Shown in pieces: positions 1 to 9,974 of a stretch of 33,797 nucleotides of DNA. Position 1 is the first letter of the stretch; the number at the start of each line of letters is the position of its first letter. The stretch is from Cercozoa sp. M6MM (Eukaryota > Endomyxa: Ascetosporea). The stretch lies in the NCBI GenBank assembly GCA_040357565.1, contig JBDODJ010000121.1, one strand, 5' to 3'. The position numbers and the translations under genes are program-made. The notes beneath the pieces are model-generated. The model was not told where the DNA came from. It was given only the letters and a program-made list of their open reading frames with translations, and ran no database searches.

Positions 1-59
1 CAACTCGGTTACCACGGGTCTGGTTTTCAGAAATCTCGTCTGTTGCATATGAAAGGGAA

Positions 60-150
60 GGGAGTAATTATTAAAGGGGTAATTATTAAGGGGGTAATTG
101 TTAAGGGGAGGGGTAATTATTAAGGAGGTAATTATTAAGGGTGTAAAAGT
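60..150. repeat. G-rich tandem repeat, GGGGTAATTATTAA type
   Basis: Five or so imperfect copies of a unit close to GGGGTAATTATTAA (about 15-18 bp) run across this stretch, with an AATTGTTAA variant. It lies just downstream of the stop of the minus-strand Cys-rich gene, so on that transcript it reads as C-rich DNA. Nothing else is visible in 1-160. Confidence 0.8.
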
Positions 151-160
151 TAAAGGAGTG

Positions 161-958
161 TCACATTCGACGCCTCCACCACCCAATACGTCCGGAACAG
201 CCTATACGGGGGTAGGGGAGGTAGGGGTAGGGAGGGGTCAAAGTTTGCACTATACCACATACGCATCCACTTTGGTAATGTTCAACATCAACTACACAGA
301 CAGGGAGGGGGTAAAGGGCAGAGGAGGGTAAAGGTAAAAGTAGACACAACAGTACACCAATTGTCATGTTCAGATCGATCGGTAACTCCGGGTAATTCTG
401 GAGCATATGACAGATAGGGGGGGGGGGGGGGGGGAGGAGGTTAAACTGAAACACACCAGTTGCTCCTCAGCGGCAGCGTAACACGGCAGTCGCCCTGCGT
501 CATTGCTGCGGGGGGGGGGGGGGTATATAGTGATAAAGGGGTAGTGATAAAGGGGTAGTGATAAAGGGTATAGTGATAAAGTGATAAGGGGAGGGTAAAG
601 GCACAAAGCAAACGACGTCGCTGGCACGGCAGTCGCCGCAGTCGCAAGCGACGCAAACAGGAGCCACTTCATCTCTAACAGCAGCAACAAGTATTGTACT
701 TGTGCTTGCAAAGTTACCGTGTCGGAAAGAAACCGTAGCTGGCTGACAAGTGATTCCTCCGGCTTGATACCTCTGTTCGGCTGCACTAACCACTCAGTAC
801 TACTCCTACCTGACACAAGCACAACACTCGGAAAGAAGACAGCTGTGTAGTTTGTGGTCACTGTTAACGATCAGAGAAACCGTGCCACACGCGTTTTGCT
901 GACCCGCAGTATTAGCACTGTTAGAAGCAACTAAAACTACGACAATTCTACTGCGGTA
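161..958 (-). CDS. Cys-rich extracellular-type protein, 3' part only (start not found)
   Basis: Six exons keep phase on the minus strand: about 958-828, 785-617, 494-447, 397-358, 291-256 and 201-161 (TGA), giving about 155 residues. The protein is unrecognised. It is rich in Cys, with a cluster CVACDCGDC in the second exon, a WCV segment and a terminal CVCGCSG, which suggests a disulfide-bonded secreted or surface domain. No ATG exists in frame upstream before the end of the next minus-strand gene at 1049, so either the first exon lies elsewhere, the start is missing, or this is a 5'-truncated relic. Introns hold long poly-C runs and a TTATCACTACCCC minisatellite. Phase consistency over five junctions is the main support. 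Confidence 0.45.
417..434. repeat. Poly-G run (poly-C in the minus-strand intron)
   Basis: Eighteen G in a row lie inside the intron between exons 494-447 and 397-358 of the minus-strand Cys-rich gene. A second run of fourteen G is at 510-523, close to the 3' splice site of the preceding intron. Confidence 0.9.
525..600. repeat. GTAGTGATAAAGGGG minisatellite within an intron
   Basis: Four to five copies of a 15-16 bp unit (GTAGTGATAAAGGGG and close variants) fill most of the intron between 617 and 494 of the Cys-rich gene. On the transcript it reads as C/T-rich, just upstream of the poly-C run and 3' splice site. Confidence 0.85.
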
Positions 959-1048
959 TCACTTAGGTGTGCGTCGGAAGCTCGCTGCACCACTTTCTGC
1001 ACGTGCGCAAACGTTCGAGAGTGAAATCGATAAAATAGTTTTTTTTTA

Positions 1049-2258
1049 TTACAGCAGCTCGTCGGGATCGATGTCAGTGTGCAGTTCGGCGGCGTCGTCG
1101 ATGGCAGGCGCTGTTTGAGAAGCCCAGGAGAGACCGGTCATGTTATTGATGCGATTTTCGCTCTCGGGGTCCGTCAGTGCGGCTGCTTGGGTCGAGTTCG
1201 TGTGGGGAGGCACGAACACAGGAGCATGAGCTTGCATTGACATGAACTGAGGTGGCATTGACATCGACATTGGCATTGGTATCATGCCCTGTGACATTGG
1301 TGCTTGCATCGGCATTGCCATAGGCACAGGCATCACGTGAAATGGCATTGGGTATGGAGCTTGCATTGGCATCGGATATGGCACTTGCATTCGCATGCCT
1401 TGCGCCTGGCTTTGGCACTGAGGAAGTTGTGTGGCACTTGCAGCTTCTTGATGGAAAGCTTGTGCTCTTGAAGAAGCATCCTCTTGTCTGTTCTCTGCAC
1501 CGTCATTTTGCAAACCATACAAAGCGCGCATTTGCTCCACATGACTGTGACGGCTTTTCCACCGAGTTTTTGACTTTTGTTTCGATGAATTTCTTCGTCG
1601 GTTTCTCGTTTCGTCAGTGTGAATTGACCTTTCGTTGTGTTGACACGAAGACTCTGCTGCTTCGAGCACCACTGAGGACGGATCTCGAGGCAAGCCGTCC
1701 AACATATCGTCCAGAGGATTCAGCGGAAGAATGTGCATCTCGCGATTGTGCGCTATCCTATGCACAATCTCCAAAGAAGCACCCAGAGAGCGTACTGAAC
1801 AGAAATACCCGGTCAGTCTCCGCCTGAAAGCGGTGTCGCTTTCACCTTGCAGCTGGTCAACGAGGCTCATGCGTCCAGCGTTGCGAAGGCCACGTGTTTG
1901 AGTTGGAACTGCCGACGAGTTTGGCGTCCTGTCTTCGTGTTCACTTTTGGCGCGAGCTCGCCTTTGGGATTTCCGCTTGGACAGCTCTTGTCTCGTTCGA
2001 TACTGCAGTCGAAACTCCTGCAACAAACGCATCGCCTGCAGCTCCTGCCATTCGCCAATGTAAAGCGGCGGTGGCTTCTTCTTGTTTTGTTCCAGTATTC
2101 CGCGTGCTACGTTTGGAACTTCCTCTCTACAAAATTATACAAAACTGACCTTCAAAAATCGAAAGTGACAGATCACTTCTGGCTTACCCACGAACGCGAA
2201 AGCGCTTGCACGCGAGCTCATCGTCGACGAAGGAGCGCCTACGTGCCTTTGTGAACAT
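1049..2258 (-). CDS. Unrecognised Met/Pro-rich protein, 382 aa
   Basis: Two exons: 2258-2188 (start ATG, residues 1-23) and 2126-1049 (TAA). The N terminus is basic (MFTKARRRS) and a lysine/proline stretch NKKKPPPLYIGEW follows the intron. Residues about 60-110 are strongly basic, with a K/R-rich run resembling a nuclear localisation signal. The distal third is a low-complexity tract of alternating Met, Pro, Gln and Ala (PMPMQAPYPMP and similar) read from 1210-1400. The acidic C terminus ends DPDELL. The composition suggests a nuclear regulatory or condensate-forming protein, but I recognise no domain and assign no function. Confidence 0.75.
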
Positions 2259-2529
2259 TGTCGTTGACCAACATAGTGTTTCAGTTCAAATGCTGCTCGA
2301 AATCCTGACTGCAGCGTTTCTCCTGGGCAGTGTTCGGTCAGACCCGGTGGCCCAGTGCCTCAAGTTGGCCTCGAAAGACTGAGACAACTTTCATCAACGA
2401 TTTAGCCACACATCCACTTGATTGGACTTAGTTTCATTTGGCTCGGTTAGATGTGCTCATTTAGTTGCAGTTTTGCTCCGCTTGGAAGGTGTTTTTATTA
2501 TTCGAATTTGATTTCTGCAGTCTCGCACG

Positions 2530-3973
2530 ATGGAGCGCATCGAGAGCGAGTTCGACGAGTTGGCGCCGCGCGTGCTTTCGTCGCAGCGGCCCGAATCCCG
2601 GGCACCGGCGACACTCGCGTACCTTTCTTTCTGCACTTTTCGGCTTGCATGTATTGCTTTTGATTGCAATCGTTGCGTGGCAGACTGCTGCTACATGCGA
2701 TCTTTCGCGCCGAAGGAAGCGCAAACGCAGAGTTTGAGGACAACTCGAATGGTATTTGTTGGGAAGCTAAAGTCAGTTGGCTTGATTTTTTCGCTTTATA
2801 ACTTTTGCTTTGACGGATGGTCCTTTCGCAGCGACGTCAGAGAACTTTGCGTTCCGCGACGGCATGCGATCGTTGCGTTTCCTCGTGCCTGTGAAAGTCG
2901 ACGATGCACAGTACTTGAAAGCTTCCTCCTTCTTTGTTGTTTTATTCGCGTTTGATTATTGCTCTGCAGGAGCGGCAGATTCAGTGTGACAGTGCGATGC
3001 GTCTCGGTGGGTCAGCAACTCATGTTGCACGCCACGTTCGAGCTGCCAGGAAGCGAAAGTCACGGTGCGACTGCCGAAGTGACGTCGCTCAATCTGTCGC
3101 TGGAAGAAGTTCGCTCTGACGCGCGTGAAATCGTAAAGCTTTACTTTTGTCACGAATTAAAACAGAAAAAAGAAGACTTTGCAGAGCTTTGAAGAAGTAT
3201 TGCGTCGACCGCGCGAATTGGCCGAGTCGCTCCAGCAGCGTTTCGTGCAGCGTGTCGTGACAAAAGCTCGTGAGTCAATGACACAGGAACCGCGCGGACC
3301 TGCGAGAGTCGAAACAGGCGGCGTTGGTGCTGTACGACCACCCGGAATCCTTCCAGAGCAGCGGCAGCCGCGTGTGCCCGGAGGAGACTTTGGCGACGAT
3401 CTGATGCCGCCGTTTCCAACGTTGGAACCACCGCGTCGAGACGGCTCTGGCAACCTTATGGGCGTAACTTTCATTTGATCTATCTCTGCTGCTTTATGAG
3501 TGCACAATAGCCGGACCATCCTCGCTTCCGACATCCGGAACAAGGCGAACCACGCGGAATGCGACCGCCTGGTGTCCGCTTTGACCCGGTGTCACCCTTC
3601 AGCAACTTTGGCGAACCCGATCCCGATGCTGTGCTGCCCGAACAGTTGGGTACCTTCTCTTTCTCTATAATGTATGTGTTACTATATATGTTTTATAATG
3701 TATGTATTATAATGTCTGTACTATAATGCTGTACAATGTATGTACTATACTGTATTCTAGTGTATTAACTATATTGTATTCTAATGTATGAACTATATTG
3801 TATTATTAATGTTGCACTGCTGTGCTGCAGGCCCGCCTGGCACACTGGACCCTCTGTCACGCCAGCACATCGGCGGCAATCGACGCACCGGTCGTCGCGG
3901 CGCACGTGACAACTTTGGTTTCGGCGGTCGTCGCGGTGGTTTCGGTGGCGACTTTGGCGGTGGCTTCATGTAA
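2530..3973 (+). CDS. PSMF1: Proteasome inhibitor PI31 (PSMF1 family), 319 aa
   Basis: Seven exons: 2530-2618, 2684-2751, 2832-2910, 2970-3132, 3185-3463, 3511-3649 and 3831-3973 (TAA). PI31 binds the 20S proteasome and affects its activity and assembly. The N-terminal half fits the FP domain: a hydrophobic ALLLHAIF helix, the strand pair RFSVTVRC and LMLHATFEL, then SLNLSLEEV and a helical segment SFEEVLRRP. The C-terminal half is Pro/Gly-rich with family hallmarks MGPDHPRF and PPGVRFDPVSPF. Unlike the human protein, which ends in a short tyrosine-containing tail, this one ends in an RGG-like glycine/arginine/phenylalanine tract finishing GGGFM. Length fits the family (about 270-320). The long last intron is AT-rich repeat. 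Confidence 0.85.
3655..3815. repeat. AT-rich imperfect tandem repeat in PI31 intron 6
   Basis: Diverged copies of a roughly 15-25 bp unit around TATAATGTATGTACTATA occupy most of the intron 3650-3830, making it the longest intron of this gene. Confidence 0.7.
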
Positions 3974-4144
3974 CGTAACTGAAAGGTTCGGTTTACGCCT
4001 CGAACGAAAACCAGACTAACGTAATCTGTCGACGCTTATTCACAGCAGTCAGTGGGGTCTCTATTGCTACAGCGGCTGTGTACTACGTACGGTGTTCCGG
4101 CGCGAGGCTGCCAGATCGAGACTGGCTTCGTTTGGAATTCAGGC

Positions 4145-4955
4145 TTACTTGAGGACATGGCTTTCGTAGGTTGGAATCATGTACTTGATGTTGATGAAGG
4201 CGTCCTCTCCGCCATGCACTTCGAACAGCTCGAGTGTTTCGTCGATAAGATCGCCGAGGTTCCTGCGTTTGCGCTGCGAGTAGTCGATGTGGTCGCCCAA
4301 GTTCACTGACACAACACAAAGGTAAAGCATGCCGTGTTCTACCGAGAGCGAATGTACGATTCTGCGTGATGAAGAGGTTGAACACAGGCAACAGTTGCCG
4401 GTAGTAGGGCACAAGTGCTTCGCCAACCATATCAGCACTGAGCACGAGTTGCTGCAGCACTTTCAGTGTGCGACACAGAATTTCGGGATGCTTGGTGCTC
4501 AGCGCTTTCTTGAGTGGAATGATGAGCTGTGGTACGACAGGGAGGATCTTTTGTCCGCCTTGTGAAAGCAGATCCTTGACTCCCTCCAGCGCAATGAATT
4601 GGTAAGGTTCCTTCAACTCGCGCAGACCGTCGAAAAAGATCGGCAGGTAGTGGTGGTAGTCGAGCTTGCTAATGTCGACCTTCCACGCTATCTTGCGAGT
4701 GGCACCGTCGAATGACACCTGCAGCGGCAAGTCGCCACGCTTGTAAAAGCGACGGAACTCCGTGGGCTTGGCGAGAATTTCTGTATTCACTTTGCGTGCA
4801 CGTGCCTTGTGTGGCTTGCGGGAGCTCTTCGATTTTGCTGGACGTGCGAGCGAAGAGCTTGCGCCCCCTTTACCAACCTGCGAGAGCAGGAAGTCTCGTC
4901 GATCGTCCATTCGAGCATCAGCTTTCGTTTTGATAGTCTTCTGCAGGGTCGTCAT
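4145..4955 (-). CDS. PACRG: Parkin co-regulated gene protein (PACRG), 252 aa
   Basis: Two exons, 4955-4358 and 4305-4145 (TAA), joined in phase 1. PACRG is a component of the inner junction of ciliary doublet microtubules, partnering FAP20. Diagnostic motifs are present in order: [66 protein letters not shown], then after the intron [23 protein letters not shown] and the terminal [12 protein letters not shown]. These match the animal protein almost position for position. The first 65 residues are basic and diverged, as is usual for the family. It shares a 315-bp divergent intergenic region with the gene at 5271. Confidence 0.95.
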
Positions 4956-5270
4956 TCTGCGTCTGGAAGTTAATCACACTTAGGACGCTCTATTCGCACT
5001 GAATCTCGCTAGTCTGATCCACTCGGTTCATCGTTTTTCCAAATGACCGGGTGGCCCGGAAAAACGCTGAAGGTGAAGCAAGTTTGCACAGCCTCTGCTT
5101 CCGGTGCTTAAAAGAGGAATTGGGCATGAAGGACCCGAATGCCAACTCCTCGTCAATGCCGTACAACCGATTGATAGAACAATGAGCAGATGTGATCGAT
5201 CGTCTGGCTTGACGGGAACACGGGCCGGGCGGTTGTACCGGCTGTACAGGCAGTTTCGCACGTCACACCG
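4956..5270. other. Divergent intergenic region between PACRG and the gene at 5271
   Basis: This 315-bp stretch separates two head-to-head genes and presumably holds both promoters. I see no TATA box, repeat or other definable element. Confidence 0.5.
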
Positions 5271-6461
5271 ATGCAACGGTTTTACGGACAGGTAGCTCCG
5301 CACCTCAGCTTTGAGATAGCTGTAAACAGTGAAAGCGAGGGAAATCGGATGTCAAGCAACAGGGCCGTAACTCAAAAAAGCAAGCCTGCCGGTAGGACGA
5401 AGCGAAAAGCGCTTCTGCTGGATGTACCGATTGGCTGGGTACTGGGACGCACGCGTGATGTCGTTCAAGAGCTGGAAGACCTCGTTCAAGGTAAGTTTAC
5501 TGTAAGTTTAGATCTGGAAAATTTAATTTTTTAACAACGGTTGGAATTAGAGAACCTAAATATTGTTTTTCAGGTGCTCCGCTGCGAGAGCTTCGTATTC
5601 GCATGCTAGACGATGAAGGTAAGACACTTTAAAACGTTGCAAGACACTTTAAACGTTGCAAGAGGCTTGAACAAATAGGAATCGGCTTTCTTTAAAACCT
5701 GCGTTATTACAGCGTACGCGCAGCTGTTGGTGGTCACGCAGACACGCGATCAGTTCGAAACGCTGCGTGAAACAACGTCGCTGTTCGGACAGTCGATTTC
5801 TCCGCCAGTCGAAGTCGACGCTCGGCTGCCTGTTGTCGGCGTAGCTTTGTTCCATTCTCAAAGTAAAATGATCTTGCTGGATGTGTGTCCCACAGGGATT
5901 CACGCCGTTGGAGCCGTCGGAGTACTACGATAGAGTGCACTACAAGCTACGCCAGTTCAAGCATGTGCCAAGTTGCACATGCTTGCACTTCACACAAGAC
6001 GAAAGGCGCAACTGCGTGCACTTTGAGCCGCTGTACGCTGCTGTGTGCGGTCTGTGCGAGGAGAGTCCGCGCGAGTTCCTTGCTGTGTACCTTGATTCCT
6101 TTTTCGACTGTTCTTTTTTATTCAACAAGTTTCCGCTCAGGTACCAGTTCGGAAGTGAAGGCAAAATGAGCACACTCGATATTGTCGTCGCTGTGCGTAG
6201 CAACACCGATTTGGACTTTCTGCTGACGGAGCCGGCCGACTTCTCGTGCGCTGGTTTTGGTACGAACCGAAATTAAACGTGTCTTCAATCTGTACCGACT
6301 GGAGTTAAACTGGTGTGAATTCAGTTCGAGCCGTCAGTTTCGGTCAGAAGCCGCACAAGCCCCAGCGTCGTTCTGATCGAAAGGAATCTGCTGATCAGTT
6401 TGACGCTATTGTGGAACAACCGGCGCAGTTTCAGTCAGTTCAAGTTTTTGACACTCTCTAA
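5271..6461 (+). CDS. Unrecognised protein, 279 aa (253 aa if ATG 5349 is used)
   Basis: Six exons: 5271-5490, 5574-5618, 5713-5840, 5896-6086, 6141-6259 and 6325-6461 (TAA). The first in-frame ATG is 5271; a second at 5349 starts MSSNRAVTQKSK and might be the true start, since the 26 residues between are unremarkable. Residues about 45-135 look globular (LLLDVPIGWVLG, LRIRMLDDEAYAQLLVV). The fourth exon has Cys/His pairs spaced CTC..H..NCVH..CGLC that could bind zinc. The fifth intron is 54 nt, so skipping or retaining it both keep the frame. No family recognised. Head-to-head with PACRG, so a ciliary role is possible but only by position. Confidence 0.7.
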
Positions 6462-6555
6462 TTCATCTTTCGCTCGCAATGTTCGCCTTTTCATTTTGGT
6501 TCTCAGGGACGGTCTCACTTTCGAACCGGCAATCAACACCACGTTTGAACCCGCA

Positions 6556-7103
6556 ATGGACCGCGCTTTGGAAACGAAACCTGCAGATGAAAAACCACGC
6601 CTTGAGAAATCAACGCCATCAAAGGATAAAACCGTGTCTGTTCGGAGTTACCGACGTCAGGATGGCACCCAAGTGCGTGCACACATGCGCTCGCCTCCGA
6701 CTCGTTCGCCGTACTCACTTCTGCCGTCCATTTTGTACTTTCGCACTCACGATCATTCCTTTCCTGGACAGAAGCAAAACCGCGAAGGACAACAAAGCCA
6801 AGGGGGACGAAAAAACCAAGAAGACTGTCAAAGTAAAGGGATACACACGACAGGACGGGACCAAGGTCGCCGCTCACACACGTGCTGCTCCCAAACCACG
6901 CAATAGCAGTAGCACTGACACCAAGGACACTGCTGCCACCGGCTCAACTGTCAAGGTGTCCGGCTACACACGCAAGGATGGCACCAAGGTCGCGGCTCAC
7001 ACACGTGCTGCCCCCGGCTCTGCCACCAAGACTGCCACCAAGACTGAGCCGAAATCTGCGTACCATTGTCTTTGAAACTTACTGTTTATGTATAGCTATA
7101 ATA

Positions 7104-7146
<43 letters not shown>

Positions 7147-7613
7147 TAGCTGTATGTATACAGCACAAGTGCGACTCGTGTGAGTGTTGCTGGCTACACT
7201 CGCTCCGACGGAACGCACGTGCGTTCGCACACGCGTGCTGCGCCTGGTACGGCAGGCAGTGCCACTGCTGTTACCGACACTCCCAGCAGGTACAGAATTC
7301 AATATGATATAAATTATATAATATAAGTTTAGGTATATAATATAGGTACATAATAAATTCACTTTTGAGTTATGGTGTCAACAGCAGCAGTTCGTCTCGT
7401 GTCGTGCATGTTCCAAGTTACACTCGCAGCGACGGCACTCGAGTCGCCGCACACACGCGCTCTGCTCCGCGAAGATCAACGACGTCGTCAGCGTCGGTGT
7501 TTTCGGGCCTGTCCTCTTCCTCGTCTTCCTCGGCGTCGTCCGGCAGGACCTACGTGTCTGGCTACACACGCAGCAACGGCACCAAGGTGGCAGGTTACTA
7601 CCGTGGCAAGTAA
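6556..7613 (+). CDS. Basic repeat protein with six YxRxDGTxV modules, 270 aa
   Basis: Four exons: 6556-6710, 6772-7059, 7164-7289 and 7370-7613 (TAA). The protein is built of six copies of a 16-20 residue module, consensus V-x-x-Y-T-R-x-D-G-T-x-V-x-x-H-T-R-x-A-P, at about residues 29, 73, 112, 156, 202 and 253. Clear copies include GYTRQDGTKVAAHTRAAP and SYTRSDGTRVAAHTRSAP; the last copy changes to SNGTKVAGYYRGK at the C terminus. Linkers are Lys/Thr/Ser-rich and low complexity. Similar short basic repeats occur at the ends of assorted bacterial, phage and protist proteins, with no function I can name. No signal peptide or membrane segment. Exon ends do not coincide strictly with module ends. 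Confidence 0.85.
7107..7142. repeat. (AT)n microsatellite in an intron of the YxRxDGT gene
   Basis: About eighteen AT dinucleotides lie in the second intron, upstream of the 3' splice site at 7163. Confidence 0.95.
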
Positions 7614-7979
7614 CTGAACGACCACGGCAAGGTTCAAGCACTGCATGCCGAGCACGCCACACCGCTTCCCGTAGTACTAGTTCCGTGTATAATCGAATAC
7701 GCCTGAGGCCTACGTAGATTTGACGAAATGCCACAATGGACACGTGCGGGGTGCAAACTAAATGGAGTCGGGGTTCAAAACTAAACAGAGTAGGAGTCGG
7801 GGTGCAAACTAAACGGAGTCGGGGTTCCAACTAAACAGAGTCGGAGTCGGGATGCAAACTAAACTTAAATGGAGTCACTTCGTTTAGTCGTCCGAGTCGT
7901 GAAAACAGTGTCGAACGGATAACTTGGAAAGGGAGTGCATTGGCAGCCCACAGCGCATCGAGTCTACCCGTTCAGTTGA
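7614..7979. repeat. Convergent intergenic region with a GGGGTTCAAACTAAA tandem repeat
   Basis: Between two convergent genes, 7747-7876 holds about five imperfect copies of a 22-30 bp unit containing GGGGTGCAAACTAAACGGAGTC (split here as GGGGTGCAAACTAAAC then GGAGTC). The rest of the region shows nothing I can name. Confidence 0.75.
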
Positions 7980-9607
7980 TCAAACGGCAGGGCCCGCAAC
8001 TTCGGTTTGGCTACGCGAGGCAGTGGATGCCGTCAGTGATTTAGAGTTCACGGACTCAGCTTGAGATTCTCCGAGTGCCGAAGGCGAGAGCGAGACCGAG
8101 CGAGACACTGTCACTTCCTTCTGCCAACCGTGGCCAGCGGGTGCGTGCACATGAACATGCGCATGTTTTCCCTCCTTGGGGTGTGCCTTTTCCCACTCAC
8201 GACGCTGGAGGACTTCAGCAGGAAAGAGGGAAGTGCTTGCTTAATGCGAAATAGGCAACTGTTTTGTACCGGCCAGTGCTTCGTGGCTTTCGTCGAATTC
8301 CTCGCCTTCTTCAAAGTCAATATGGAAACGAGGCAGACCAGGAATCTCTTCGTCGGCGAGTTCCACCTCCTTGCGAAGCACTCGTTTCTCCAGCTGAGAG
8401 CGAGGTCCGCTGCTCCAGCTGTCCTGCCGTCCAAAACGCGAGCGCTGCCGACGAGTTTGAAGCGATTTGCTGCTGCCTCCGCGCTGCAGCGTTGGACGAC
8501 GCCGTGGCGACATTGCGACTGATGACGTTTGCACCTGTTTATATTGTTCACAATGCCCCAAAAGTAGCACTGCAGTATCTATTCAAGCTAAATCTACCGG
8601 AAATGCCGGCTGACGACGAGGCGAGTCCGAGCGAGCGAAGAAGGAATACGTGCGCTGCACAGGAGTCAAATCCACGGTCTGTGATACAATGATTTGAAAC
8701 GGGCAGGAAAATACGGCATTTCGGTGAGTCGATTTGTCCTTTAAGGCCATGGTGAAATGCTTGTACTCAATGACCGCTTCCTAAATACAGCACAGTTGTT
8801 GTGGACAGTCAGTTCGAAAAGAACAACAGAGAGAACTGACATCTGACAAGTTCAAAATGTCTTTGAGGTGTTCGCCAATTTTGAACCGAGTGCGTTCGTG
8901 TTGTTCGCTCACATTGTCGGAGTTCCAGACACTCATGATGTATTCGTTTCGCTTTCGCGAGAAAGAAGCTCCGACGACAGTGTCTTCGGTGAAGGCTTCG
9001 GCAGTCACAGCGCACGACAAGTGGTCCCACAGCGCGTTGATCGAATGCTCGGTGTTGATGGGCAGGCGAACAATCCAGCACCCGCCTTCAATGTTATCCT
9101 CCCATGCAGGCTTCACCTTGTCTCGCATCAAGTACAACGTCGTACCACGCGGCATTTCGCTCGGCAGTTGCAAAGTGCTGTAAGTTTCCCCTGCAATCCA
9201 GTGCACAAATGAGCGTTCATTAAAGCTCTAAATCAACTTACAGAGTTCGTCGACGCTTTCCATCGTGGTCACCACCTTGAGCAGACGCTCATAGTCGTGC
9301 AGACTAGCATCGCGGGGATTGTAGCCCATTGAGCGGCCCAGTCGCGCGTAAGACATGGCGTACAATGTCCATTTGCTGCGACACAGAAACCATCCTTTTT
9401 CGGCTCTACCTACAGACTGGATTGTCGTTACCTGTGGAAAAACCTCGACGGCAGCTCGCTTGCAATGCTCGGTTCCTCCTCTTCTGTGTCGCTCTTTTTG
9501 ATCGGTGAAACGACAACCTCGCTCGGCACGTTTACTGGCTCAGCATTTGGGTCGAGCTTGAGGCTTGCAGGTCGCTGGCTGACCTGGGTTGCTTCTTTCG
9601 TTTGCAT
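7980..9607 (-). CDS. eIF4E class II (4EHP/eIF4E2-like) cap-binding protein with C-terminal extension, 446 aa
   Basis: Six exons: 9607-9432, 9375-9242, 9190-8841, 8780-8598, 8534-8270 and 8212-7980 (TGA). The eIF4E fold spans residues about 58-250: SKWTLYAM, then SVDELW, a YLMRDKVKPAWED cap-binding segment (the Trp-Glu pair that stacks on and bonds m7G), GGCWIVRLP, then IGEHLKDILNLS and VIEYKHFTMALKD. The last part aligns without gaps to animal 4EHP. A Tyr (MGYNP region) sits where class I has its first cap-stacking Trp, as in class II proteins, which usually repress translation. After the fold comes a Ser/Arg-rich tail of about 190 residues that the family normally lacks, with an acidic patch DFEEGEEFDE. 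An in-frame TTG upstream of 9607 was ignored. Confidence 0.85.
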
Positions 9608-9974
9608 CGCGAAGCGTAGGACCAACCAAACAGCTTCCCAGTTGCAACTGCGACACAGAAAAAGAATGGGTCAAAATGCGAGAGAAACGCTCCGTATGAT
9701 GCGCCCACAAAATAATTGGTAACGTCGGTTCAGCAGACTAATGAGGTCACGGATGCATCGCTGACGTAGACTGAGTACAGTCCTGAAGAAACAGGACAGG
9801 TCGTCGATACTATTTGCTTTCGTGCCAGTTAAATTAATCAGGGCTTATTTTACTCCAACGAAGTCACTTGTAAGTTTAGGTAGAGTTTAGTTATTCATGC
9901 ACTGGCTCGCCCGTAGCATTGTCGTACAAACGAGCTACGACACAACATTTAGTACTATACAGTTTGCCTGGTAT
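9608..9974. other. Intergenic region upstream of the eIF4E-like gene
   Basis: This 367-bp stretch lies between the stop of the coiled-coil gene and the start of the eIF4E-like gene on the same strand. It may include a 5' UTR intron (a 3' splice-like TGTGTCGCAG near 9650) but otherwise I see nothing in it. Confidence 0.4.

Noticed and set aside
60-600. GGGGTAAA/GGGGTAATTATTAA arrays as telomeric or subtelomeric DNA
   Set aside because: The order GGGTAA is not TTAGGG-, TTTAGGG- or TTTTGGGG-type on either strand, and the arrays sit inside introns or beside ordinary genes.
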